Assembly: GCF_017643475.1 (NCBI RefSeq)
Contig: NZ_JAEPNI010000002.1
Location: forward strand, 620,001-684,000
DNA: 64,000 bases
Reading direction: 5' to 3'
Source: Maricaulis sp.
Lineage (GTDB): Bacteria; Pseudomonadota; Alphaproteobacteria; Caulobacterales; Maricaulaceae
Below the pieces are notes generated by a model. The model searched no databases. It was not told the DNA's origin and saw only the letters and a list, made by a program, of their open reading frames with translations. Both the position numbers and the translations under genes were made by a program. Shown here in pieces: positions 57,033-64,000 of this stretch (position 1 is the first letter of the stretch; each line of letters opens with the position of its first letter).

Positions 57033-58244
57033 TCAAGCCACCTCTTCGGCGGTTTCGACCAGAACACCTACACCCGGCAATTCCTTGCCTTCCATCCATT
57101 CCAGAAAAGCGCCACCGGCGGTGGAAATGAAGGTGAAGTCGTCTGCGACCCCGGCCTGGTTGAGCGCGGCAACGGTATCACCGCCACCGGCAACCGCAAC
57201 CAACCCATCATCCTTGGCCAGTTTAGCAGCCTGGTTCGCTGCAGCGACAGTGGCCGCATGGAAAGGCGGTGTCTCGAACGCGCCCAGTGGGCCGTTCCAG
57301 ATCAGTGTCTTGGCACTATCCATGGCCAGCGACAGCGCCGTCACAGTGGCCGGGCCACAATCCAGGATCATCTCGTCGTCATGGACATCGGAAACAGCCG
57401 CCAGGCGGGTCTCCGGGTTCGGGGCGAATTCCCGGGCCAGGACCACATCGCTCGGCAGCATGATCTTGCAGCCACTTTCCTCGGCATTGGCCAGGATCAT
57501 GCGCGCGGTGTCGATCAGGTCTTTCTCGCACAGGCTCTTGCCGATCTCCACGCCCTGCGCGAACAACAGCGTATTGGCCATGCCACCACCGACAAAGAGG
57601 ATGTCGACCTTCTTCACCAGGTTCTGCAGCAAGTCGATCTTGGTCGAGACCTTAGCGCCGCCGACGAGGGCGATAACCGGACGCTCCGGCTTTTCCAGGG
57701 CGGCGACCAGGTGGTCGATCTCGCGCTGCATGGCCAGGCCGGCATAAGCCGGCAGGATGCGCGCGACACCGTCCGTCGTGCCGTGGGCGCGATGCGCGGC
57801 AGAGAAGGCATCATTGACGTAGATATCGCCGAGATCGGCCAGCGCCTGTGCGAAGTCCGGATCATTCTTCTCTTCGCCGGGCTCGTAACGGGTGTTCTGC
57901 AGCAACAGGACATCACCGTCATTGAGGTCGGCGATCGCGGACAGCGCATCATCGCCAACCGTGTCATCGACGAAACAAACCTCGCTGCCCAGCAGGTCCG
58001 CCAGCGGCTGACCGACCGGCTCCAGGCTCATCTCGGCAACACGCTGCCCCTTTGGGCGACCGAAATGCGCGAGCAGGATGGTCTTGGCACCCTGCTCCTG
58101 CAGGTATTCAATCGTCGGAAGCGCCGCCTTGAGGCGCGTGTCATCACTGACAGCGCCGTCTTTCATCGGCACATTGAAATCGACACGGACGAGGACGCGC
58201 TTGCCGGCGACCTCTGCATCCTGAATGCGACGGATCTGGGTCAT
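57033..58244 (-). CDS. pgk: Phosphoglycerate kinase
   Basis: 403 residues from the ATG at 58244 ([20 protein letters not shown]); the open frame continues upstream into non-coding sequence. All PGK blocks are present: [70 protein letters not shown] and GGGDTVAAL near the end. Converts 1,3-bisphosphoglycerate to 3-phosphoglycerate with ATP formation. Its start is 24 bases after the gap stop, so gap-pgk form an operon. Confidence 0.97.
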   Translation of the reverse strand: MTQIRRIQDAEVAGKRVLVRVDFNVPMKDGAVSDDTRLKAALPTIEYLQEQGAKTILLAHFGRPKGQRVAEMSLEPVGQPLADLLGSEVCFVDDTVGDDALSAIADLNDGDVLLLQNTRYEPGEEKNDPDFAQALADLGDIYVNDAFSAAHRAHGTTDGVARILPAYAGLAMQREIDHLVAALEKPERPVIALVGGAKVSTKIDLLQNLVKKVDILFVGGGMANTLLFAQGVEIGKSLCEKDLIDTARMILANAEESGCKIMLPSDVVLAREFAPNPETRLAAVSDVHDDEMILDCGPATVTALSLAMDSAKTLIWNGPLGAFETPPFHAATVAAANQAAKLAKDDGLVAVAGGGDTVAALNQAGVADDFTFISTAGGAFLEWMEGKELPGVGVLVETAEEVA

Positions 58245-58267
58245 CAAAGCGCGTCCTTTTCCAAGCC

Positions 58268-59281
58268 TTAGAGGTATTTGCCCATCGCGACCGTGGTGTC
58301 GATCATGCGGCAGGCAAAGCCCCACTCATTATCGTACCAGGTCATGACGCGGGCGAGGCGTTCATCGATCACCTTGATCTTGTCCAGGGCAACAACAGAC
58401 GAGCGGCTGTCATGATTGTAGTCGATGGAGACGAGCGGGATATTGTCATAACCCAGAACGCCCTTCATCGGGCCGTCCGCTGCGGCCTTGACCGCTTCCG
58501 CCAGTTCCTCGGCGGTGGTGGCCTTGCCCGGCGTGAAGACCAGGTCAATCAGGGAGACGTTCGGCGTCGGCACGCGGACGGCAGCACCGTCCAGCTTGCC
58601 CACCAGTTCCGGCAGAACCAGACCAACGGCCTTGGCCGCACCCGTGGAGGTCGGAACCATGGACATGGCCGCAGCGCGGGCGCGGTGCAGGTCCTTGTGG
58701 TTGCGGTCCAGGGTCGGCTGGTCACCGGTGTAGGCGTGGATCGTGGTCATGTGACCGCGCTCGATGCCAACGGCGTCGTTGAGGACCTTGGCGACCGGCG
58801 CCAGGCCGTTGGTGGTGCACGACGCGTTGGAGACGATGATATCGTCGGCCGTCAGCTGGTCGTGGTTCACGCCATAGACGATGGTCTTGTCGGCGTTCTT
58901 GGCCGGTGCGGAACACAGGACACGCTTGGCGCCGGAACCTTCGATGTGGGCCATCGAGGCTTCCTTGGAGTTGAACTTGCCGGTGCATTCCAGAACGATG
59001 TCGATGCCCAGATCGTCCCAGGGCAGTTTGGACGGGTCACGGTTGGAGACTTTCTGGATCTTGCCGAAACCGGCATCAATCCAGTCATCACCGACCTTGA
59101 TCTCGCCCGGATAGCGGCCATGCACGCTGTCATAGGTCAAAAGGTGCGCATTCGTTTCCGGCGTGGAGCTGTCATTGATGGCAACAACCTCGACCTCCCC
59201 CCAACGCTTCTCTTCGAGAACTGCGCGCAGGGCCAGGCGGCCAATACGTCCAAAACCGGTGATCGCAACACGAAGGGCCAT
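58268..59281 (-). CDS. gap: Glyceraldehyde-3-phosphate dehydrogenase
   Basis: 337 residues from the ATG at 59281, with AAGGAG seven bases before it; a second ATG two codons further upstream is less well placed. [11 protein letters not shown] begins the NAD-binding domain, and the catalytic Cys is in [15 protein letters not shown] near residue 155. [20 protein letters not shown] and the C-terminal [12 protein letters not shown] are as expected. The N-terminal part favours NAD over NADP. First gene of the glycolytic unit. Confidence 0.97.
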   Translation of the reverse strand: MALRVAITGFGRIGRLALRAVLEEKRWGEVEVVAINDSSTPETNAHLLTYDSVHGRYPGEIKVGDDWIDAGFGKIQKVSNRDPSKLPWDDLGIDIVLECTGKFNSKEASMAHIEGSGAKRVLCSAPAKNADKTIVYGVNHDQLTADDIIVSNASCTTNGLAPVAKVLNDAVGIERGHMTTIHAYTGDQPTLDRNHKDLHRARAAAMSMVPTSTGAAKAVGLVLPELVGKLDGAAVRVPTPNVSLIDLVFTPGKATTAEELAEAVKAAADGPMKGVLGYDNIPLVSIDYNHDSRSSVVALDKIKVIDERLARVMTWYDNEWGFACRMIDTTVAMGKYL

Positions 59282-59697
59282 ACCCACTCTCCTTCAGACA
59301 GGCGCAATATTGCGCATGAATTTTGGCGCGCATTTAGCTCCGTTTACGGTTCAGGTCCACCTTTGGCGGCCCTGATTCTTTATATGGAAGTATTTTTTTG
59401 CAGAAACAGGGATAACGGGGCGAACGCCCGCGCATGAGTTTATTCGCAGAACAAGAAATCTAAACTTCGCCCAACCGCGCAATATTTAACTTATGTTCGC
59501 GCTATCACGCCTTCGACCGTCTGCAAAGCGGCCGTTCTAAAGAACAGAACAGCGAGAAGCACTTGGTTCGCCAAAGACACGAACGACAATCTGCAACACC
59601 ACCTGCGCTGCGCATATGCAGGGCTTGAAATGCCAAGCCCTGCCTGCAAAAACATGCGCTGGGACATCAAAAGGACGCCTCGGCTGGCGTGAGACTT
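59282..59697. other. Divergent intergenic region between gap and sqdB
   Basis: About 415 bases. It holds the 14-base palindrome GCGCAATATTGCGC (59302-59315) just upstream of gap and a second GCGCAATATT half at 59477-59486. Several short AT-rich stretches (59380-59400, 59440-59500) could contain the promoters, but I see no full -35/-10 pair. No open frame of note. Confidence 0.55.
59302..59315. promoter_or_regulatory. Perfect 14-base palindrome ahead of gap
   Basis: GCGCAATATTGCGC, 20-35 bases before the gap start, so in the untranslated leader or core promoter. GCGCAATATT recurs at 59477-59486 on the sqdB side. Candidate repressor site for central carbon metabolism; the protein is unknown. 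Confidence 0.45.
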
Positions 59698-60909
59698 ATG
59701 AAAGTACTGATTCTTGGTGGTGACGGCTTCTGTGGATGGCCGACCGCCCTGCACCTTTCCAATCTGGGCCATGACATTGTGATCGTCGACAATCTGTCGC
59801 GTCGCAAGATCGATATCGAGCTCGAGGTTGAATCGCTGACGCCGATCCGGCCGATGAGCGAACGTCTCGCCGCCTGGAAAGAGGTTTCCGGTCGCGACAT
59901 CAAATTTGTCGACATGAATATCGGCAAGGACTACCAGGAATTGCTGGATCTGATCGCGGACGAGAACCCGGACACGATCGTCCACTTCGCCGAACAGCGT
60001 GCCGCGCCCTACTCGATGAAATCCGCGCGCCACAAGCGCTATACGGTCGACAATAACCTCAACGCCACCAATGACGTGCTGGCCGCGATTGTCGATAGCG
60101 GCAAAGACATCCACCTCGTCCACCTCGGCACGATGGGCGTTTACGGCTACGGCACGGCGGGAATGAAGATCCCCGAGGGCTATCTCAAGGTGAAGGTTGA
60201 GACGTCCGAAGGCCTGAAGGATCAGGAGATTCTCTATCCGGCCAATCCGGGTTCGATCTACCATATGACCAAGACCCAGGATCAGCTCTTCTTCCACTTC
60301 TACAACAAGAATGACAAGGTGAAGATCACCGATCTTCACCAGGGCATTGTCTGGGGCACCCAGACGGAAGACACCAAGCGCGATGCGCGCCTGATCAACC
60401 GTTTCGACTATGACGGTGACTATGGCACGGTCCTCAACCGCTTCCTGATGCAGGCCGCTGTCGGTTATCCGCTGACCGTGCACGGCACCGGCGGCCAGAC
60501 CCGCGCCTTCATCCACATCCAGGACACGGTTCGTTGCATCCAGCTGGCTGTCGAGAACCCGCCAGCGGCAGGCGCCAAGGTCCAGATCATGAACCAGATG
60601 ACTGAGACGCACCGTGTGCGCGATCTGGCCAAAATGATCGCTGACATGACGAACGCCGAGATCCAGCTGGTTCCGAACCCCCGCAACGAAGCGGACGAGA
60701 ACGACCTGCACGTTGAAAATGACACCTTCCTGCAGATGGGCCTCAAGCCCATCACGCTGGCCGCCGGCCTGATGGAAGAAGTCACCGAGATCGCCCGCAA
60801 ATTCTCCGATCGCTGCGACCGCTCGAAGATCCCGTGCATCTCCTACTGGGGCAAGGGCCGTGAAGAAGCGGCTGCCGAAGCGCCAGCCGAGACCACGGCA
60901 GCGGAGTAG
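59698..60909 (+). CDS. sqdB: UDP-sulfoquinovose synthase
   Basis: 403 residues from the ATG at 59698; an upstream GTG at 59689 is possible. Extended SDR fold with the NAD motif LGGDGFCGWPTALHLSNLG. SqdB-specific blocks: IVHFAEQRAAPYSMKS, the catalytic SxxxYxxxK-type YHMTKTQDQLFF, DLHQGIVWGTQT and RLINRFDYDGDYGTVLNRF, ending in AVGYPLTVHGTGGQTRAFI. It makes UDP-sulfoquinovose from UDP-glucose and sulfite, the head group of the sulfolipid SQDG. The glycosyltransferase (sqdC/sqdD) is not in the window. Terminator follows. Confidence 0.93.
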   Translation: MKVLILGGDGFCGWPTALHLSNLGHDIVIVDNLSRRKIDIELEVESLTPIRPMSERLAAWKEVSGRDIKFVDMNIGKDYQELLDLIADENPDTIVHFAEQRAAPYSMKSARHKRYTVDNNLNATNDVLAAIVDSGKDIHLVHLGTMGVYGYGTAGMKIPEGYLKVKVETSEGLKDQEILYPANPGSIYHMTKTQDQLFFHFYNKNDKVKITDLHQGIVWGTQTEDTKRDARLINRFDYDGDYGTVLNRFLMQAAVGYPLTVHGTGGQTRAFIHIQDTVRCIQLAVENPPAAGAKVQIMNQMTETHRVRDLAKMIADMTNAEIQLVPNPRNEADENDLHVENDTFLQMGLKPITLAAGLMEEVTEIARKFSDRCDRSKIPCISYWGKGREEAAAEAPAETTAAE

Positions 60910-60930
60910 GATCCGCTGGATAGGAATTGA

Positions 60931-60959
60931 AAGGGCGCCCGTCGTGGCGCCCTTTTTAT
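60931..60959 (+). terminator. Terminator after sqdB
   Basis: AAGGGCGCC / GGCGCCCTT around CGTCGT, then TTTATT. Overlaps the end of the convergent GrpB-family gene by a few bases. Confidence 0.85.
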
Positions 60960-61453
60960 TGCGCGGCCCAGGCGAGGGCTCGGTGTTCCAAGGCGGCGAC
61001 AAATGCGCCTTTCCCGGACTGGTAGGCCTTGCGATCGGCGCCCGCCTCGACCAGCGCGAGCTTGGCAGCTGTATAGGCATCACGCTCATGGGCGTGGATC
61101 CTGAGATAATCGCGAAACACCAGATGGCGGCGATGGCTCTCATCGCCCTGCTGATAGACATGGATATGGTGGGAACGTGACCCGTCCGGCGCATGCCGAC
61201 GCAAATAGCGACGCCCGACCAGTCCGTATTCACCCAGGACGTCATAACCCGCTGCCTGTAACACGCCTGCTTTTTCGTCGAGACGCTCCACTGCCTCAAC
61301 GGCAACCAGAATGTCGATGATCGGCTTGGCAGCGAGACCGGGGACGGATGTGCTGCCGATGTGATCGATGGAAACAGCCTCGATCAACCCCTGCAGGCGC
61401 TGCCGCTCCAGCGCGAAAGATCTCGGCCAATCCGGGTTGTAGGGCGTGATCAC
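60956..61453 (-). CDS. GrpB family (UPF0157) nucleotidyltransferase-like protein
   Basis: 165 residues from a GTG at 61453 overlapping the argE stop (GTGA); an ATG at 61495 lies inside argE and is rejected. Family blocks: ITPYNPDWPRSFALERQRL, IDHIGSTSVPGLAAKPIIDI near residue 35, then RSHHIHVYQQGDESHRRH and FRDYLRIHAHERDAYTAAK. The fold is a minimal nucleotidyltransferase; some members have been reported as dephospho-CoA kinase fusions or tRNA-related. No function can be assigned here. Translationally coupled to argE. Confidence 0.85.
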   Translation of the reverse strand: MITPYNPDWPRSFALERQRLQGLIEAVSIDHIGSTSVPGLAAKPIIDILVAVEAVERLDEKAGVLQAAGYDVLGEYGLVGRRYLRRHAPDGSRSHHIHVYQQGDESHRRHLVFRDYLRIHAHERDAYTAAKLALVEAGADRKAYQSGKGAFVAALEHRALAWAAQ

Positions 61454-62616
61454 GCCCCCATCATCCCCGTCATCTTGTCCAGGAACACGCAGCACTGGTC
61501 GAGCTGGCTGATCGTCACGAACTCATCCGGCTGGTGGGCCTGTTCGATGGAGCCGGGGCCGCAAACGACGACCGACAGGCCGGCGGCCTGGAACTGGCCG
61601 GCCTCGGTGCCATAGCTGACCACGCGCGTGGAGTTGTCGCCGGTGATCTGGCGCGCCAGGCGTTCGGCAGCGCCGTCATCCTCTGGGGCGAAGGCCGGGA
61701 CGTCCGAGCGGACTTCAACCGTCACGGACGCATCGGGCGCATGCTCGCGCATGCGCGCCTCGACTTGAGCTGCGCGTGCTTTCAGCCCCTCTGCGATGGC
61801 GTGCACATCATCCCACGGGCAGGGTCGCATCAGTGAACCGAACTCGGCATCCAGCGCGAGAATGTTCAGCGCGGTTCCGCCCTTTACCTCGCCAATGGTC
61901 AGCGTGCCGTGCCGCGGGTCGAACGGGCTGTCATCCGGTGCGGCCTCCCGCATAACCCCGGCCTGTTCAACCAGGTAATTCATCAGCGGCACGGCATGGG
62001 TCACGGCGCAGGCGCCATCATTGACCAGCGAGCTGTGGGCTTCCTTGCCGCGCAGTTTGACGATGATCGAGAAGAGGCCCTTATGGGCGGTGACAACCCT
62101 CATGTCCGTCGGCTCGCCCACCACGACAGTTTCGGGCTTGAAAGCGCCTTTCATGATCTGGTCAATCATCGACGGAGCCCCGAGACAGCCGACCTCCTCG
62201 TCATAGGACAGGGCGATATGGACCGGCCGCTTCAGGTCAGCAGCGGCGATTTTCGGCGCCAGCGCCAGGATGCAGGCCGAAAAGCCCTTCATGTCACAGG
62301 TCCCGCGCCCGTAGAGCAGGCCGTCCTTCTCGGTCAGATCCCAAGGGTCAGTCGTCCAGGGCTGACCATCCACCGGCACCACATCGGTATGGCCGGACAG
62401 CACGATACCGCCATCCACCTTGGGGCCAAATACCGCGTGCAGATTGGCCTTGCGCCCGTCCGGACTGGGAATGCGTTCACACCAGGCCCCCAGCGCTGTG
62501 AGCTTGCCCTCGACATAATCGATCAGCTCGAGATTGGAGTTTCGGGAGGTCGTATCAAAGGCGACGAGCGTGCGCAGCTCGTCGATGGCGGTGTCAAGGA
62601 AGACGCTGTTCGGCAT
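61450..62616 (-). CDS. argE: Acetylornithine deacetylase / M20 family metallopeptidase
   Basis: 388 residues. Di-zinc M20 ligands: SGHTDVVPVDGQPWTTDPWD near residue 74, the bridging Asp in GRGTCDMKGFSACILAL near 107 and the catalytic Glu in SYDEEVGCLGAPSMIDQ near 140. KGLFSIIVKLRGKEAHSS begins the dimerisation insert. The best family match by block order is ArgE (N-acetylornithine to ornithine). M20 enzymes with succinyl-diaminopimelate specificity look similar, so the symbol is probable. Coupled downstream to the GrpB-family gene. Confidence 0.82.
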   Translation of the reverse strand: MPNSVFLDTAIDELRTLVAFDTTSRNSNLELIDYVEGKLTALGAWCERIPSPDGRKANLHAVFGPKVDGGIVLSGHTDVVPVDGQPWTTDPWDLTEKDGLLYGRGTCDMKGFSACILALAPKIAAADLKRPVHIALSYDEEVGCLGAPSMIDQIMKGAFKPETVVVGEPTDMRVVTAHKGLFSIIVKLRGKEAHSSLVNDGACAVTHAVPLMNYLVEQAGVMREAAPDDSPFDPRHGTLTIGEVKGGTALNILALDAEFGSLMRPCPWDDVHAIAEGLKARAAQVEARMREHAPDASVTVEVRSDVPAFAPEDDGAAERLARQITGDNSTRVVSYGTEAGQFQAAGLSVVVCGPGSIEQAHQPDEFVTISQLDQCCVFLDKMTGMMGA

Positions 62617-62710
62617 GGCATTTTCGCTAAAATTAGTCGTGTTCGGGAACCCATCCTTAAGACGCCCGCCCTATGCTGTCAGGTAGAAAAGGCGCAAATG
62701 CGCCCGGGTG

Positions 62711-64000
62711 ATGGTGAAAATGCTGAACTGGCTACGCGATTTCTGGAGAGATCGTCGCGGTAATGTCGCGATGATTTTCGCCCTGTCCTTGTTGCCCGTG
62801 ACGGTATTGTCCGGCGGCGCCGTCGACTTCTCCCAGGCCATGAATGCGCGCACCCGCCTGTCCCAAGCCCTCGACGCTGCGGCTCTGGCCGTGGGCGTGA
62901 ACCCAAGCATTTCCGACGCGGATGCGCTGGATATCGCGCGTGATTTCATTTCAGCGAACTATCCGGGGCGCGAACTGGGCGATGTCGTAAATGTCCAGGT
63001 GTCGATGAACAATCAGTCCGACACCGTCACTGTAACAGGGCAAGCCAAGGTTCAAACGATTATCCTGGGCCTGATCGGGATCGATTATCTCACCGTGAAC
63101 TGGCAGACAGAGGTCCAGCGCGCCCGCTCGCGCCTGGAACTCGTCATGGTGCTCGACAATACGGGTTCGATGGGTGGCTCCAAGATTCGTGATCTGCGGG
63201 ACAGCGCGGAACTGCTGACCGAAATCCTGCACGAAGCCGCCGAGGAACCCGGTGATGTACGCATTGGCCTGGTGCCGTTTGCGGCGACGGTGAATGTGGG
63301 CACCAATTACGAGCGAGTCTGGTGGATGGATCCCAATGGCGACAACCCCGATCATGGCGATTGGTCAGGGGGCCGCGACGCCAATCACTGGGATCTGTTT
63401 GATCGCATGCGTTACGAGGACTGGGACGGCTGCGTTGAAGCGCGCGCCATTCCGATGGACATCGACAACACGCCCCCTTCGCCCGGCGATCCGTCAACAT
63501 TGTTCTTCCCGTATTTCGCACCAGACGAACCTGACAATGACAGTGATTACAGGAACGATTATCTCAACGATGGCCGTACCGGTAACTACCGTCAGCGCCT
63601 GCGTCAGATGGGCAAATACAACGATGCCCAGATCCTGCGTGACTACGGCCCGAATATGCGCTGCACGACGACGCCGATCACGCCTCTGACGACCTCGCAA
63701 AATACTATTGAAAACGCGATTGACCGCATGGGTGCGAGTGGCACGACCAACATCCCCCAGGGTGTCGGCTGGGGCATCCGTGTGATCTCTCCGGAAGAAC
63801 CTTTTACGGAAGGCACGACCTGGGATGATCGCGAGGTCATCAAGGCTATGGTGATCCTGACCGACGGCGAAAACGTGATGTACGGCCGATCGACTGATCT
63901 CCGCTCCGATTACGGTGCTTACGGTTTTTCTCGCTTCGGGCGACTCGGCACGACCTCGAGCAGCTTCTCGACGCTGGCAAGCCGTCTAAACAGCCGGCTC
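62711..64000 (+). CDS. TadG-like Flp-pilus-associated protein with vWA domain, C-terminus off the right edge
   Basis: 430 codons in the window from the ATG at 62711 (an ATG nine bases on, at 62720, is also possible). The first 60 residues are the TadE/TadG-type leader: DRRGNVAMIFALSLLPVTVL, one TM helix, then the FSQAMNARTRLSQALDAAAL block. From about 140 a von Willebrand A domain follows, with MIDAS LVMVLDNTGSMGGSKIRD; VILTDGENVMYG near 380 is the later metal-site block. TadG-like proteins belong to tight-adherence pilus loci or are envelope proteins. No other tad gene is in view. Confidence 0.8.
   Translation, partial: MVKMLNWLRDFWRDRRGNVAMIFALSLLPVTVLSGGAVDFSQAMNARTRLSQALDAAALAVGVNPSISDADALDIARDFISANYPGRELGDVVNVQVSMNNQSDTVTVTGQAKVQTIILGLIGIDYLTVNWQTEVQRARSRLELVMVLDNTGSMGGSKIRDLRDSAELLTEILHEAAEEPGDVRIGLVPFAATVNVGTNYERVWWMDPNGDNPDHGDWSGGRDANHWDLFDRMRYEDWDGCVEARAIPMDIDNTPPSPGDPSTLFFPYFAPDEPDNDSDYRNDYLNDGRTGNYRQRLRQMGKYNDAQILRDYGPNMRCTTTPITPLTTSQNTIENAIDRMGASGTTNIPQGVGWGIRVISPEEPFTEGTTWDDREVIKAMVILTDGENVMYGRSTDLRSDYGAYGFSRFGRLGTTSSSFSTLASRLNSRL

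Overview
The window looks like chromosomal DNA of a marine, stalked or dimorphic alphaproteobacterium close to Maricaulis/Hyphomonadaceae (inference). The basis is GC-rich coding sequence, an aa3 cytochrome oxidase operon with alphaproteobacterial order, plant-type glutamate-cysteine ligase, the marine VIT/vWA-sortase pair, and several TonB-receptor and secreted-hydrolase genes. I found no rRNA, tRNA, CRISPR array, prophage or insertion sequence. Both ends cut through genes: a GAF/PAS sensor kinase on the left (minus strand) and a TadG-like pilus protein on the right (plus strand).

Layout. 1-7.2 kb: sensor kinase, small TonB-domain protein, NfeD/SPFH/peroxiredoxin group, YqgE, EAL phosphodiesterase with a coupled acetyltransferase. 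7.3-14.9 kb: minus-strand cytochrome c oxidase operon (ctaC-ctaD-ctaB-small membrane protein-unknown 9-TM protein-ctaG-ctaE-DUF983-SURF1) behind a recognisable promoter; the unknown protein faintly resembles oxidase subunit I. 15-25 kb: tldD, then a TonB-receptor pseudogene next to its intact paralog, two tandem bilobed aspartic proteases and a POT peptide transporter. This reads as a peptide-scavenging locus.

25-35 kb: gshA, rsmE, ubiA, an M16 protease pair (one catalytic, one not), a lysine methyltransferase, MarR, an enoyl-CoA hydratase whose ribosome binding site lies in a hairpin, a serine hydrolase, and a BLUF-like protein that lacks the photoactive tyrosine. 35-44 kb: ubiD, an aldo/keto reductase behind two strong palindromes, LysR, a soluble CZB chemoreceptor, a probable cuckoo-type small RNA with two CTCCTCCCC loops, dps, an aspartate aminotransferase and an AhpD-like protein.

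44-51 kb: a BlaI/BlaR1-like regulatory operon in which the membrane protease carries ankyrin repeats and the third gene is a secreted serine hydrolase; then the VIT/vWA sortase substrate with its overlapping class GN sortase. 51-64 kb: mostly housekeeping: inositol-phosphatase family, efp, Sel1 protein, thiE, a secreted protein, a cell-wall hydrolase-like protein, fba (class I)-pgk-gap, sqdB for sulfolipid head-group synthesis, argE coupled to a GrpB-family gene, and the start of the TadG-like gene.

The items most worth a second look are the small RNA at 41.5 kb, the tyrosine-less BLUF protein, the unknown protein inside the cox operon, the receptor/aspartic-protease/peptide-transporter locus and the ankyrin-bearing BlaR1 relative.
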